Shown: positions 9,055 through 17,003 of the stretch, piece after piece
Numbering within the stretch: position 1 is the first letter of the stretch
How the letters are laid out: every line of letters starts with the position of its first letter
From: Holdemania sp. Marseille-P2844
Lineage (GTDB): Bacteria > Bacillota_I > Bacilli_A > Erysipelotrichales > Erysipelotrichaceae
Direction: 5' to 3'
Assembly: GCF_900120005.1 (NCBI RefSeq)
Contig: NZ_LT635454.1
Coordinates: 1 to 64,000 of the forward strand
Length of the DNA: 64,000 bases
Made by a program: the position numbers and the translations under genes
Notes under the pieces: generated by a model
Databases searched by the model: none
Told to the model about the DNA's origin: nothing
Seen by the model: only the letters and a program-made list of their open reading frames with translations

Positions 9055-9083
9055 GGTGTTATTTTAAGGAGTTGTGTTATAAT
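9055..9083 (+). promoter_or_regulatory. Extended -10 promoter for mbl
   Basis: TGTTATAAT (9075-9083) is an extended -10 box, 34 nt before the mbl ATG. The -35 region (GGTGTT, 9055-9060, 17-nt spacing) is weak, as often tolerated with an extended -10. Confidence 0.6.
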
Positions 9084-9116
9084 GTTTGTGTTTACACGAG
9101 ATGCGGAGGTTGGTTT

Positions 9117-10106
9117 ATGTTGTTTACCAAAGAAGTAGGTATCGACTTAGGTACCGCGAATACATTAATTTACGTTAAAGGAGAGGGCATCGTGTTGAAC
9201 GAGCCTTCCGTTGTTTCATTAGATGCAGAAACGAAGAAGTGCCTGGCTGTCGGCCAGGACGCGAAGGAAATGCTGGGCAGAACCCCGGGCCGCGTCAGCG
9301 CGATCCGTCCGTTAAAGGATGGCGTCATCGCCGATTTTGAAGTCACCGAGCTGATGCTTGAGCATTTTATCCGCAAACTGAAACTCAAGGGAATGTTCTC
9401 CCGTCCGACGATTCTGATCTGCTGCCCGTCGAACATCACGTCCGTCGAACGCAACGCGATCCGGGACGCGGCTTACCGCTGCGGCGCCAAGCGCGTTTAC
9501 ATCGAAGAGGAACCAAAGGTTGCGGCGATCGGTGCGGGTCTGGATATCGCCAAGCCGACAGGCTCGATGGTTCTGGATATCGGCGGCGGAACGACCGACG
9601 TTGCGATTCTTTCCCTGGGTGAAATCGTCACCAGCACGTCCTTAAAGATTGCGGGCGATAAGCTCGACCGCGATCTGATCAAATATGTGAAGGAAAGCTA
9701 TAAGCTCTTGATCGGCGACCGCACTGCGGAAGAAATCAAGAAGCGCATCGGCACGGCCTGGAGAGGCAGCCGCAGCGATTCGATGGACGTCAGTGGGCGT
9801 GACCTGGTCACCGGTCTGCCGCACACGATCACGCTGAATTCGGAAGAAACAGAACTGGCCATGCGCGAAAGCCTGCAGGACGTCGTCCGGGCCTGCCGTA
9901 CAGTTCTGGAACAGACACCTCCGGAATTGAGTGCGGATATCGTCAGCCGCGGCGTAGTCTTAACCGGCGGCGGCGCGCTGCTGCAGGGGATCGATCAGCT
10001 GCTGATCAACGAGCTGAACGTTCCGGTGTATGTCGCTGAAAACGCGCTGTCCTGCGTGGCGGAAGGCACGGGCGTCATGCTTGAAAATCTGCATCTTGTT
10101 CGCTAG
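9117..10106 (+). CDS. mbl: MreB/Mbl rod-shape-determining actin homologue
   Basis: 329 residues with the actin-family nucleotide-binding signatures: GIDLGTANTLIYVKGEGIVLNEPS at the N-terminus, EEPKVAAIGAGLDI, LDIGGGTTDVAILSLG in the middle, and VVLTGGGALLQGID near the end. It forms membrane-associated filaments that organise side-wall peptidoglycan synthesis. The start at 9117 follows GCGGAGGTTGG. The position after ywzB and a SpoIIQ-like gene matches mbl rather than mreB of Bacillus. I cannot distinguish Mbl from MreB by sequence alone. It is flanked by terminators and so probably monocistronic. Confidence 0.9.
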   Translation: MLFTKEVGIDLGTANTLIYVKGEGIVLNEPSVVSLDAETKKCLAVGQDAKEMLGRTPGRVSAIRPLKDGVIADFEVTELMLEHFIRKLKLKGMFSRPTILICCPSNITSVERNAIRDAAYRCGAKRVYIEEEPKVAAIGAGLDIAKPTGSMVLDIGGGTTDVAILSLGEIVTSTSLKIAGDKLDRDLIKYVKESYKLLIGDRTAEEIKKRIGTAWRGSRSDSMDVSGRDLVTGLPHTITLNSEETELAMRESLQDVVRACRTVLEQTPPELSADIVSRGVVLTGGGALLQGIDQLLINELNVPVYVAENALSCVAEGTGVMLENLHLVR

Positions 10107-10114
10107 TAACCAAC

Positions 10115-10140
10115 AATATCGCTGATTCAGCGATATTTCT
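10115..10140 (+). terminator. Terminator after mbl
   Basis: AATATCGCTGA (10115-10125) pairs perfectly with TCAGCGATATT (10127-10137), leading into T-rich sequence. It lies 8 nt after the mbl stop codon. Confidence 0.75.
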
Positions 10141-10165
10141 TTATCGTAGTCTGGGGGTACTTTCA

Positions 10166-11425
10166 ATGCTGCATTTGATTGAAGGCGCCTTTCCGTTCTT
10201 TGCGCTGCCGTTTGTGATTTCTCTGATCTGCGTACCGATTGCCAAGCGCATCGGATTCGCCTTAAAGGTGTACGCAGTGGAAAACAACCGAACGGTTCAT
10301 CACGGAAAGATAGTGCAGATGGGCGGTCTGGCCGTTTTCGTCGCCTTTATGATTTCAATGGCCTGTTTTTTGAAGGCCGACTCGACCATCAACGGGATCC
10401 TGATCGGAGGCTCGGTGGTCTTTTTGGGCGGCTTGCTCGACGACATGATCAATTTGTCGCCATTAAAAAAACTGTTGTTTGAAGTCGCCGGGGCGCTGAT
10501 CGCGATTCTGGTCGGCGGCATCGGCCTGACGTCGATCACCCTGCCGTTTGGCATTGAGATCAATATGATGCCGTTTTCCTTTCTTGTTTCGTTTATCTGG
10601 ATTGTCGGCGTGACCAACGCGATCAACCTGATCGACGGGCTGGACGGCTTATCGGCAGGCATCTGCTTTATCGTCGTCTGCACGATCGGCTTCATCGGTT
10701 TCTTTATGGGACGCCGGGATATTCCGGTGATCTCCTTGATCCTGGCGGGTGCGATCGCCGGATTTCTGCCGTACAATTTCCATCCGGCGTCGATCTTCCA
10801 GGGCGACTGCGGGGCGTTGTTCCTCGGATTCACGCTGGCCTGTCTGTCGCTGCTGGGGTTTAAGACGACGACGTTCATCACGCTGGGCTTCCCGGTGATC
10901 ATTCTGTTCGTTCCGATTTCCGACACGCTGATCGCAATGGTGCGGCGGAAGCTGAGCGGCAAGGGGATCATGCAGGCAGACCGCTCGCATTTGCATCACA
11001 TCTTAATGTATAAGCTGAAACTGGGACACCGCAACACCGTGCTGGTGCTGTATCTGGTGACGGCGCTGTTTGGCGGCTGTGCCGTCTTGAGCTATTTTAA
11101 TGAACAATGGGGCATGATCATGCTTGTGTTGCTGACGATTGTGGCCGAGATCTTTGTGGAAGCGACCGAAATGATCAATCCAAAGTGGCATCCGTTATTG
11201 GGACTGTGCCGGCGCCTGACGGGACATCCGAAGAAGAAGGCGTTAGTCGAGGAAACAGATCCGAGCGACGCCAGCGAAATCCTGAGTGAAACAGAGTCCG
11301 ATGCGGAGCATACGGAAGCAAAGGATCAGGAAGAGAAGGGGCCGGCAAAGACGAAAGCCTCGAAAGAGGAAGAGCCATCGGATGAAAATGAAGCAGATTC
11401 CGAGAAGAACGAAGACCTGAAATAA
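10166..11425 (+). CDS. tagO: Undecaprenyl-phosphate N-acetylglucosaminyl-1-phosphate transferase, TagO/WecA family
   Basis: A 419-residue polytopic membrane enzyme with about ten hydrophobic segments and the family motifs GGLLDDMI (catalytic Asp pair), NLIDGLDGLSAG and the HIS loop HLHH. It transfers GlcNAc-1-phosphate from UDP-GlcNAc to undecaprenyl phosphate, the first step of wall teichoic acid or related glycopolymers. An acidic, Glu/Lys-rich hydrophilic tail of about 65 residues (from about 355) is an extension with no visible domain. A GGGGGT box precedes the ATG. Terminators on both sides suggest single-gene transcription. Confidence 0.9.
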   Translation: MLHLIEGAFPFFALPFVISLICVPIAKRIGFALKVYAVENNRTVHHGKIVQMGGLAVFVAFMISMACFLKADSTINGILIGGSVVFLGGLLDDMINLSPLKKLLFEVAGALIAILVGGIGLTSITLPFGIEINMMPFSFLVSFIWIVGVTNAINLIDGLDGLSAGICFIVVCTIGFIGFFMGRRDIPVISLILAGAIAGFLPYNFHPASIFQGDCGALFLGFTLACLSLLGFKTTTFITLGFPVIILFVPISDTLIAMVRRKLSGKGIMQADRSHLHHILMYKLKLGHRNTVLVLYLVTALFGGCAVLSYFNEQWGMIMLVLLTIVAEIFVEATEMINPKWHPLLGLCRRLTGHPKKKALVEETDPSDASEILSETESDAEHTEAKDQEEKGPAKTKASKEEEPSDENEADSEKNEDLK

Positions 11426-11439
11426 AAGAAATAAAAAAG

Positions 11440-11485
11440 ACACGGAATTGGAAGGGTTTGCGAACTTCATGAATTCCGTGTTTTT
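11440..11485 (+). terminator. Terminator after tagO
   Basis: ACACGGAATT (11440-11449) pairs with AATTCCGTGT (11472-11481), followed by TTTT. The loop is 22 nt. Confidence 0.75.
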
Positions 11486-11520
11486 AAATGCATAAAAACT
11501 GTTTTTTTTACGGTGGGGAA

Positions 11521-11577
11521 AGACAGAAGAAAGGCAGAAGAAAGGCTAAAGAAAGGCAGAAGAAAGACAAGAAAGAC
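11521..11577. repeat. 11-nt purine-rich tandem repeat
   Basis: Four consecutive 11-nt units close to AGGCAGAAGAA (11521-11531, 11532-11542, 11543-11553, 11554-11564) and a shorter fifth one. It is non-coding, between the tagO terminator and the end of the LysR gene. Slippage could vary the copy number. Confidence 0.7.
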
Positions 11578-11599
11578 TGTTAGCCGTCAGCCATTTTCG

Positions 11600-12475
11600 T
11601 TAAGCTTCAAACAACGCTTCGAAATAATGAATGAGATAATGATAAAACGGATGAATCAGAGCTGTCCGGGCGCTGTCCTGCGGATGCAGGGAGATTCTTA
11701 ATTCGCGGGCACATTGCGGACTGGCTATCGGAATCAGCTTCACGTCTTCGCCGATGGCTCCCCAGGTATGTTCGGGCCAGAAACCGATGCCGCTGCCTGC
11801 CCCGATCAGATTGCGCACCGTTGCCGGGCTGTCGCTTTCAAAGATAATTTTCGGCTGAAAGCCTGCCGCCTGACAGAATTGATCGCAGATCTTCCGGAAT
11901 TTCCGGTTTCCGGCCAGACAGATAAAGCCTTCTTCCTTTAACTCTTTTAAATCAATGGAGCTCAGCCTGCTGTAAAGGGAGGCAGAAGGAACCGCAAGCA
12001 GAATCGGTTCCCGGAAAGAAACGGAATTGTCCACTTGGTGCGAAACCGCCGGCAGTTCTGTCAGCGTATCGACGGATAAATCACAAATTTGCGTCAGTTC
12101 ATTCTGCATGATGGAAAACAAGATTTCCGAATGATCATGTTTGTAGGCGATCACGGCGTCCGTCACAGCCCGGGAAGCCGCCAGGACATTGATGTGCAGC
12201 GTGCAGGCACTGCGCTGAGCCAGCTGCCGCATCTGCTCGGGGATCTGATCTAAAGCTGACAGAGGTTCGCGAAGCATACCGTAAAGCGCACGGCCATAGT
12301 CCGTCAGCACGATGTTGCGGCCGCGCGAGGCAACCAGGGGAATGCCGAGTTCATCCTCCAACCGGTGAATTGATTTGGTGATCGCCGGTTGTGCGACGTG
12401 CATCCGTTCTGCAGCCCGGGTCACGTGCTGAAGCTCGGCCACGGCGGCAAAATAGCGTAGCTGGGTTAACTCCAT
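11600..12475 (-). CDS. LysR-family transcriptional regulator
   Basis: 291 residues. The N-terminal winged helix is typical (MELTQLRYFAAVAELQHVTRAAERMHVAQPA, residues 1-31, then KSIHRLEDELG), with a substrate-binding-like domain from about 90. The start at 12475 follows AAAGGAGGAAGAATT; an upstream in-frame ATG at 12493 lies before that box and is not used. It is divergent from a MATE transporter gene, with about 110 nt between them. LysR regulators often control the divergent neighbour, so it may regulate the pump. Ligand unknown. Confidence 0.88.
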   Translation of the reverse strand: MELTQLRYFAAVAELQHVTRAAERMHVAQPAITKSIHRLEDELGIPLVASRGRNIVLTDYGRALYGMLREPLSALDQIPEQMRQLAQRSACTLHINVLAASRAVTDAVIAYKHDHSEILFSIMQNELTQICDLSVDTLTELPAVSHQVDNSVSFREPILLAVPSASLYSRLSSIDLKELKEEGFICLAGNRKFRKICDQFCQAAGFQPKIIFESDSPATVRNLIGAGSGIGFWPEHTWGAIGEDVKLIPIASPQCARELRISLHPQDSARTALIHPFYHYLIHYFEALFEA

Positions 12476-12582
12476 AATTCTTCCTCCTTTCATAACGGTT
12501 TGTTATTAATTCGATCAATATTAACTATTACTTATTATACATGAACGGTGCTATACTTGGAAAGTCTGATAGGGGGTTTTTT

Positions 12583-13989
12583 ATGAATAAGGATTTAACC
12601 GTAGGGAAACCGGCGGTTGTGCTGTGGAAATATTCGCTTCCCCTTTTCGGGAGTATTATTTTCCAACAGCTTTACAACATTGCCGACAGCTTTGTGGCCG
12701 GCCGCTGGATCGGTACGTCGGCCTTGGCGGCCGTGGGAAATTCCTATGAAATTACATTGATTTATATCGCGTTTGCGTTTGGCTGCAATATCGGCACGTC
12801 AGTCGTTGTAGCGCGGCACTTCGGATCGAAAAATTATAACCGGCTGAAGACGGCGGTGACGACCTCGCTGATCACCAGCACGGTGATCGGACTGGCGCTG
12901 ACCGGGCTGGGCTTGATCGGCGCGGACTTCCTGTTGAAGCTGATTCAGACGCCGGCGGAAATCTTCGGGGATTCGTTAGAATATCTGTTAATTTATCTGG
13001 GCGGCTTCCTGTTTCTTTTAATTTACAACATTGCGACGGGGATTTTTTCAGCGCTGGGTGATTCGCGGACGCCGTTTTATTTCCTGGCGGTGTCTTCCGT
13101 TACGAATGTGTTTGTCGATATTCTGTTTGTCGCGCAGCTGAACATGGGCGTGGCTGGCGTAGCATGGGCGACGTTTCTTTGTCAGGGCGTTGCGGCGGCC
13201 GCGGCGTTGACCGTCGTGTTGAAACGGCTGCAAAGTCTTCCGGAAAGCGGAAAGGCGCCGCTGTTTTCCACTGTTTGTCTGAGAGAGCTGACGCTGATCG
13301 CGGTGCCGAGTATCTTACAACAGGGCTTTATTTCCGTTGGCAATATCATGATTCAAAGCATGATCAACGGCTTTGGCATGGCGGCGGTGGGCGGCTATTC
13401 CGCGGCGGTGAAGCTGAATAATATGACGATCACTTCGATTACGGCGATCGGCAACGGGATGTCCAATTATACGGCGCAGAATGCCGGGGCCGGAATCCCG
13501 GAACGGATTGAAGCGGGACTTTCGGCTGGAATCAAACTGGCGGGGATGATCGCGCTGGTGTTCGCGGGGCTGTATCTGGCGGCCGGTCCGGCGTTTGTCG
13601 GCTTGTTTATCACCGACGGCAATCAGGCGGCCTTATCCGCCGGCGTGATGTTCTTGCGCATCGTTTCGCCGTTCTATCTGGTGATCGCGGTGAAGCTGAT
13701 CGCGGATGGAGTGCTGCGCGGAGTGAATCGGATGAAGCTGTTTATGACGGCGACGTTGACGGATCTGGTTATCCGCGTCGTCTGCGCTGGTCTTTTCTCA
13801 ACGGTTCTGGGGCTGGGCTTAACCGGAATCTGGCTGTCCTGGCCGGTTGGCTGGCTGATCGCAGCCACAATGTCGGTGTCCTTCTACCGTGCGGTGAAGC
13901 AGCAGCGCTTCGATATCCCGCAGGAAGCGATCCAGCCGGAAATGCCGGCCGAAGAAACGGCGGCGGAATGGATCGAAAGTGAAGCATGA
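12583..13989 (+). CDS. MATE-family multidrug/sodium efflux transporter
   Basis: 468 residues with about twelve membrane segments and MATE motifs near the start (PLFGSIIFQQLYNIADSF, VGRWIG-like AGRWIGTSALAAVG). MATE pumps expel cationic drugs or metabolites using a sodium or proton gradient. The ATG at 12583 is chosen because AGGGGG precedes it; a -10-like TATACT is at 12552-12557. It is divergent from the LysR gene. The substrate cannot be read from sequence. Confidence 0.88.
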   Translation: MNKDLTVGKPAVVLWKYSLPLFGSIIFQQLYNIADSFVAGRWIGTSALAAVGNSYEITLIYIAFAFGCNIGTSVVVARHFGSKNYNRLKTAVTTSLITSTVIGLALTGLGLIGADFLLKLIQTPAEIFGDSLEYLLIYLGGFLFLLIYNIATGIFSALGDSRTPFYFLAVSSVTNVFVDILFVAQLNMGVAGVAWATFLCQGVAAAAALTVVLKRLQSLPESGKAPLFSTVCLRELTLIAVPSILQQGFISVGNIMIQSMINGFGMAAVGGYSAAVKLNNMTITSITAIGNGMSNYTAQNAGAGIPERIEAGLSAGIKLAGMIALVFAGLYLAAGPAFVGLFITDGNQAALSAGVMFLRIVSPFYLVIAVKLIADGVLRGVNRMKLFMTATLTDLVIRVVCAGLFSTVLGLGLTGIWLSWPVGWLIAATMSVSFYRAVKQQRFDIPQEAIQPEMPAEETAAEWIESEA

Positions 13990-14055
13990 TCCAAACTGAG
14001 CCAGATCTGAAATAACGCTGTATATTCTGATTTTTGATCCATTGGGTCAAGATGG

Positions 14056-14157
14056 AAACCTGATGCAATGATTCAATCCCGCATCGGTGGTGAACGCTTT
14101 CTGGATTTGCGTTGCCGCCGGTAAAGGGGATTGGATCGGAAGTCAGGTTTTTCTTTT
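14056..14157 (+). ncRNA. Long imperfect hairpin ending in a T run; candidate structured RNA or terminator
   Basis: Three nested pairings form one rod. AAACCTGA (14056-14063) pairs with TCAGGTTT (14143-14150). ATTCAATCCC (14071-14080) pairs with GGGATTGGAT (14127-14136). CGGTGGTGAACGC (14085-14097) pairs with GCGTTGCCGCCG (14109-14120) with one bulge. TTCTTTT follows. The whole is about 95 nt, far longer than a normal terminator, and lies in the 317-nt gap between MATE and the MazF-like gene. A small hairpin TTGATCC/GGGTCAA precedes it at 14034-14050. It may simply be the MATE terminator, or a small RNA. Confidence 0.5.
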
Positions 14158-14306
14158 GGAACCGGATGAGGTTGAATTAATTTTTCTGCAATACTTGTGA
14201 GCGGCAGGCAGGGAAATTCGTATGCAGAAAAAAAGTATTCTCGCAAACCGAGAAGAAAGCAGGCAAAATGTGAAATCGGGCAACATTATAATCAGGAAGG
14301 TGAAGA

Positions 14307-14882
14307 ATGATGAAAAACAACCTGATGCTTGAACGTCCGGCTTTGAATTTGTCGCCGATTTACAGTGAAGATCCTTCGCTCAAGGAACAGTGGGGAGCGT
14401 ATCTCTCATTAAAGGAAGAAGAATTTTCCGCGCTGTCGGTCCGGCAGGCGCATTGCCATCTGGTCAGCGAAGCGAACTGGCTCAACCGCAAGGATGCCCG
14501 CAGCTGTGTCCAGCTGGGCGTGAAAGCGAAGATCGGTGATATCTGTTACATCGACTTTGGCCAGGCGTATCTGAATGAAGCGGGTTTTCAGCACTTCGGC
14601 GTGATCCTGTCCTTCTGCAATGGCAAAGCGTTCGTCGTGCCGATGACGTCCAATCCGGTAACCTATAAAATGGCGTATGATCCGATCGAATGTCCGAACG
14701 GCCGCCGGCATCTGATGCGGATTGGTCTGATCGAAGGCATGAAGAAAGAGTCGGTGCTGTTTCTGAACGACTGCAAATACATCAATACCGCCCGGATTAT
14801 AGACGTCAAAGCGACGATCCCTGAAAACAGCGCGCTGTTCCGTCATATTGTCAACCGCGTCAAAGAATGCCTGATGCTTTAG
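14307..14882 (+). CDS. PemK/MazF-like domain protein
   Basis: 191 residues. The C-terminal two thirds read like a MazF/PemK fold: KIGDICYIDFGQAYLNE, then FQHFGVILSF and AFVVPMTSNP. The N-terminal 60 residues are an extra helical part. MazF proteins are sequence-specific RNA endoribonucleases, usually with a small antitoxin gene just upstream; none is visible here. It may be an orphan, a divergent family member, or have its control built into the N-terminal extension. A second ATG at 14310 is an equal start choice. RBS is GGAAGGTGAAG. Confidence 0.65.
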   Translation: MMKNNLMLERPALNLSPIYSEDPSLKEQWGAYLSLKEEEFSALSVRQAHCHLVSEANWLNRKDARSCVQLGVKAKIGDICYIDFGQAYLNEAGFQHFGVILSFCNGKAFVVPMTSNPVTYKMAYDPIECPNGRRHLMRIGLIEGMKKESVLFLNDCKYINTARIIDVKATIPENSALFRHIVNRVKECLML

Positions 14883-14903
14883 AAATTGAAAAGAACTGGA
14901 AGA

Positions 14904-14937
14904 TTCGACAGGGTTTTCAGCGAAGCTTTCTTACAAT
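14904..14937 (+). promoter_or_regulatory. Spo0A-type promoter of spoIIE
   Basis: TTCGACA (14904-14910) is a perfect reverse 0A box (TGTCGAA). Its TCGACA part serves as a -35, separated by 21 nt from a -10 TACAAT at 14932-14937. The Bacillus spoIIE and spoIIG promoters have this same unusual 21-22 nt spacing and need phosphorylated Spo0A. The -10 lies 22 nt before the spoIIE ATG. Confidence 0.7.
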
Positions 14938-14958
14938 AGCCTTAAGAAGGTGAAAAAC

Positions 14959-16854
14959 ATGAGTCAGCTGACCCTAAAGAAGTCTACGGCATGGCTCCGG
15001 AAGTTTCATAGGAGCGATGGGTTTTTAGTTTTCAGTTTTTTCTTCACTGCGCTTTCATTTCGATCCGCAGTGTTTCTTTATCCCGGACTGGCCTTTTTCT
15101 ATCAGCGCAACCGCAGGGAGGGAATGGCGGCGGCAATCGGCACGCTGGCTGGCAGCTGTTTCTCTGGCTTTGCCGGATTTTACTGTCAATTACTGCTGCT
15201 GGTCTTCTTCCTGCTGCTGATTTGTCTGATCCAGCTTTTGCGGCAGAATTTATTCGCGTGGTTTCCAATGATCTGCGGTCTGAACGTCCTGCTGGCCAGT
15301 CTGGCGACCGGAACGGCCTTCGCGCAGGGGTTGGCCGCGGCGGGGGCGGGGGTTCTGATCTGCCGCTTCACCCAGTCGGACTGGATGTGGATCGACACGG
15401 AATTCAAGCTCAGCATGATGATGCTGGGAATTCTCGGAAGCAGTCTGATCTATCCGATCATGACCATCTTTCCATTGGAAGGCGCATGGATGGCGTCGGT
15501 GCTGGTGATGGCATGTCTGGCCATGACGATGCCGGTGCGTGAATATCTGGCGTTGTGTTTAGGCTTGTTATTCTGTTTTCCCATCGGCAGTCATACGCCG
15601 GTCTGGTGCGCGGCGTTGTTATTGTTGAACATCCTGCGGCAGGATATGGGCTGGCTGCGCTTCTTAGGCTGGATGGTGCCGTTAATCTGGACCCGGCAGC
15701 CAGCCTGGTCGCTGGCTTCAGCGATCGTGATCTTTCTGGCGGCGCAGCAGTTCCCGGCCTCGCAGATCACGCAGCGCTGGGTGAGCGAGGAAAAACAGAC
15801 GCTGAACGGTCAGCGGATCGAAGGCCGCAAGCGGACTTTACTGCACCAGCTATCGCAGTTTTCGCATATCTTTGATTTGATCGCCGATTATTTCAAACCG
15901 ATTCACCCAAGTCAGTCGCGGATTCTGGAAGGGATGGCCGATGCACTGGATACCGTGGCGATGCAGATGAAGCAAAGCGTCGTGGATGACGAAGCGCTGA
16001 GCGATAAACTGGTGAATCTGTTGGAAGGGTATCACTTTGAAGTCAAGCGCGTCCATGTTCAGCAATGGGAGGAAGGTCCGCTGCAGGTAGTGATCGACTT
16101 CTCCCAGCTGTCGCACAGCGAATTGGAGGAAGTCGTCCTGCCTCTGATCCACATGGTCGTCGACCCGGATCTGAAGGTGACGCGGTTTCAGCGCAACCGG
16201 ATTTTCTATACCGGCAGCCGGCTGGAGTTGTCGACCTCTCAGCCTTCAACATTGAAAACACGATTATTTACTTTAAAGAAGGATCCTGAGGTTTCCGGCG
16301 ATACCAGCGCGGTGTTCCGCAACGGTCAGACAACGATCTGTACGATCAGCGACGGGATGGGCTGCGGCCCCCAGGCGGCCCGCAGTTCCCAATTTGTCAC
16401 GCAGGTGCTGCAGCGGATGCTGAGCGCCAAGCTGCCGGTGGAAGCGGCGGTGCAAAGCATTAATGCCCTGCTTCATGCCGATCAGCGGGAGTTGTTCGCA
16501 ACCTTGGATTTCCTGTGTTATGACCAACGCCGCCATCAGGCATTCCTGAGTAAGTCCGGGGCGTGTCCGACGTATCTGATCCGGGAGGATCAGATCATGG
16601 AAATCAGCGGCGAATCACTGCCGATCGGGATCATTCAGGAAATCGAAACGGATTGCTTTCAAATTGACTGTCAGGATCAGGATTGCTTTGTGATGAGCAG
16701 CGACGGCGTGGAAAAACAAGTGCTCGATCAGTGGATCCGCGGCGGCGATCCGGATCAGATTCTGCAGCGGATTGAAACCGGTCTGCGTGCGATGGAGGAA
16801 ACCGGCTGCGCCGACGACGTGACCGTGTTAATCGCCCGTGTCAGCAAGCGCTGA
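14959..16854 (+). CDS. spoIIE: Stage II sporulation protein E, PP2C-type phosphatase
   Basis: 631 residues. An N-terminal polytopic membrane region (about 20-270) is followed by a central region and a C-terminal SpoIIE/PP2C phosphatase with metal-binding ISDGMG (D465), SSDGVEKQ and DDVTV (D619, D620). SpoIIE dephosphorylates the anti-anti-sigma factor SpoIIAA at the polar septum and so activates sigma F in the forespore. The protein is shorter than the 827 residues in Bacillus. The start at 14959 follows GAAGGTG; a GTG at 14950 is inside that box. The order spoIIE-tilS-hpt-ftsH matches Bacillus. Confidence 0.92.
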   Translation: MSQLTLKKSTAWLRKFHRSDGFLVFSFFFTALSFRSAVFLYPGLAFFYQRNRREGMAAAIGTLAGSCFSGFAGFYCQLLLLVFFLLLICLIQLLRQNLFAWFPMICGLNVLLASLATGTAFAQGLAAAGAGVLICRFTQSDWMWIDTEFKLSMMMLGILGSSLIYPIMTIFPLEGAWMASVLVMACLAMTMPVREYLALCLGLLFCFPIGSHTPVWCAALLLLNILRQDMGWLRFLGWMVPLIWTRQPAWSLASAIVIFLAAQQFPASQITQRWVSEEKQTLNGQRIEGRKRTLLHQLSQFSHIFDLIADYFKPIHPSQSRILEGMADALDTVAMQMKQSVVDDEALSDKLVNLLEGYHFEVKRVHVQQWEEGPLQVVIDFSQLSHSELEEVVLPLIHMVVDPDLKVTRFQRNRIFYTGSRLELSTSQPSTLKTRLFTLKKDPEVSGDTSAVFRNGQTTICTISDGMGCGPQAARSSQFVTQVLQRMLSAKLPVEAAVQSINALLHADQRELFATLDFLCYDQRRHQAFLSKSGACPTYLIREDQIMEISGESLPIGIIQEIETDCFQIDCQDQDCFVMSSDGVEKQVLDQWIRGGDPDQILQRIETGLRAMEETGCADDVTVLIARVSKR

Positions 16855-16865
16855 CGCGGGTTTTT
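16835..16865 (+). terminator. Terminator overlapping the end of spoIIE
   Basis: CCCGTGTCAGC (16835-16845) pairs over 11 bp with GCTGACGCGGG (16850-16860), followed by TTTTT. The stem includes the spoIIE stop codon at 16852-16854. Confidence 0.85.
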
Positions 16866-17003
16866 CACATTTTGGACTTCAAAACAGAAAAAAGCCTGAA
16901 TTTATACAATAATCCGGGATTGTCGCAGGCGAATCGCTTGGCAACGGAATACTTCTGTGGTTCAATAAATAAAACCAGGATTCAAGCGGAAGGAGGCGGT
17001 ACG

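Noticed and set aside
14178-14235. TTTTTCTGCA/TGCAGAAAAA inverted repeat, with a 16-nt match to the fic promoter (TATGCAGAAAAAAAGT)
   Set aside because: The match is mostly an A run, so it is likely chance; no functional link between the two genes.
13990-14306. T-box or other riboswitch in the gap before the MazF-like gene
   Set aside because: No T-box sequence (TGGNACC) or other known riboswitch core; the structure is better described as one long hairpin.
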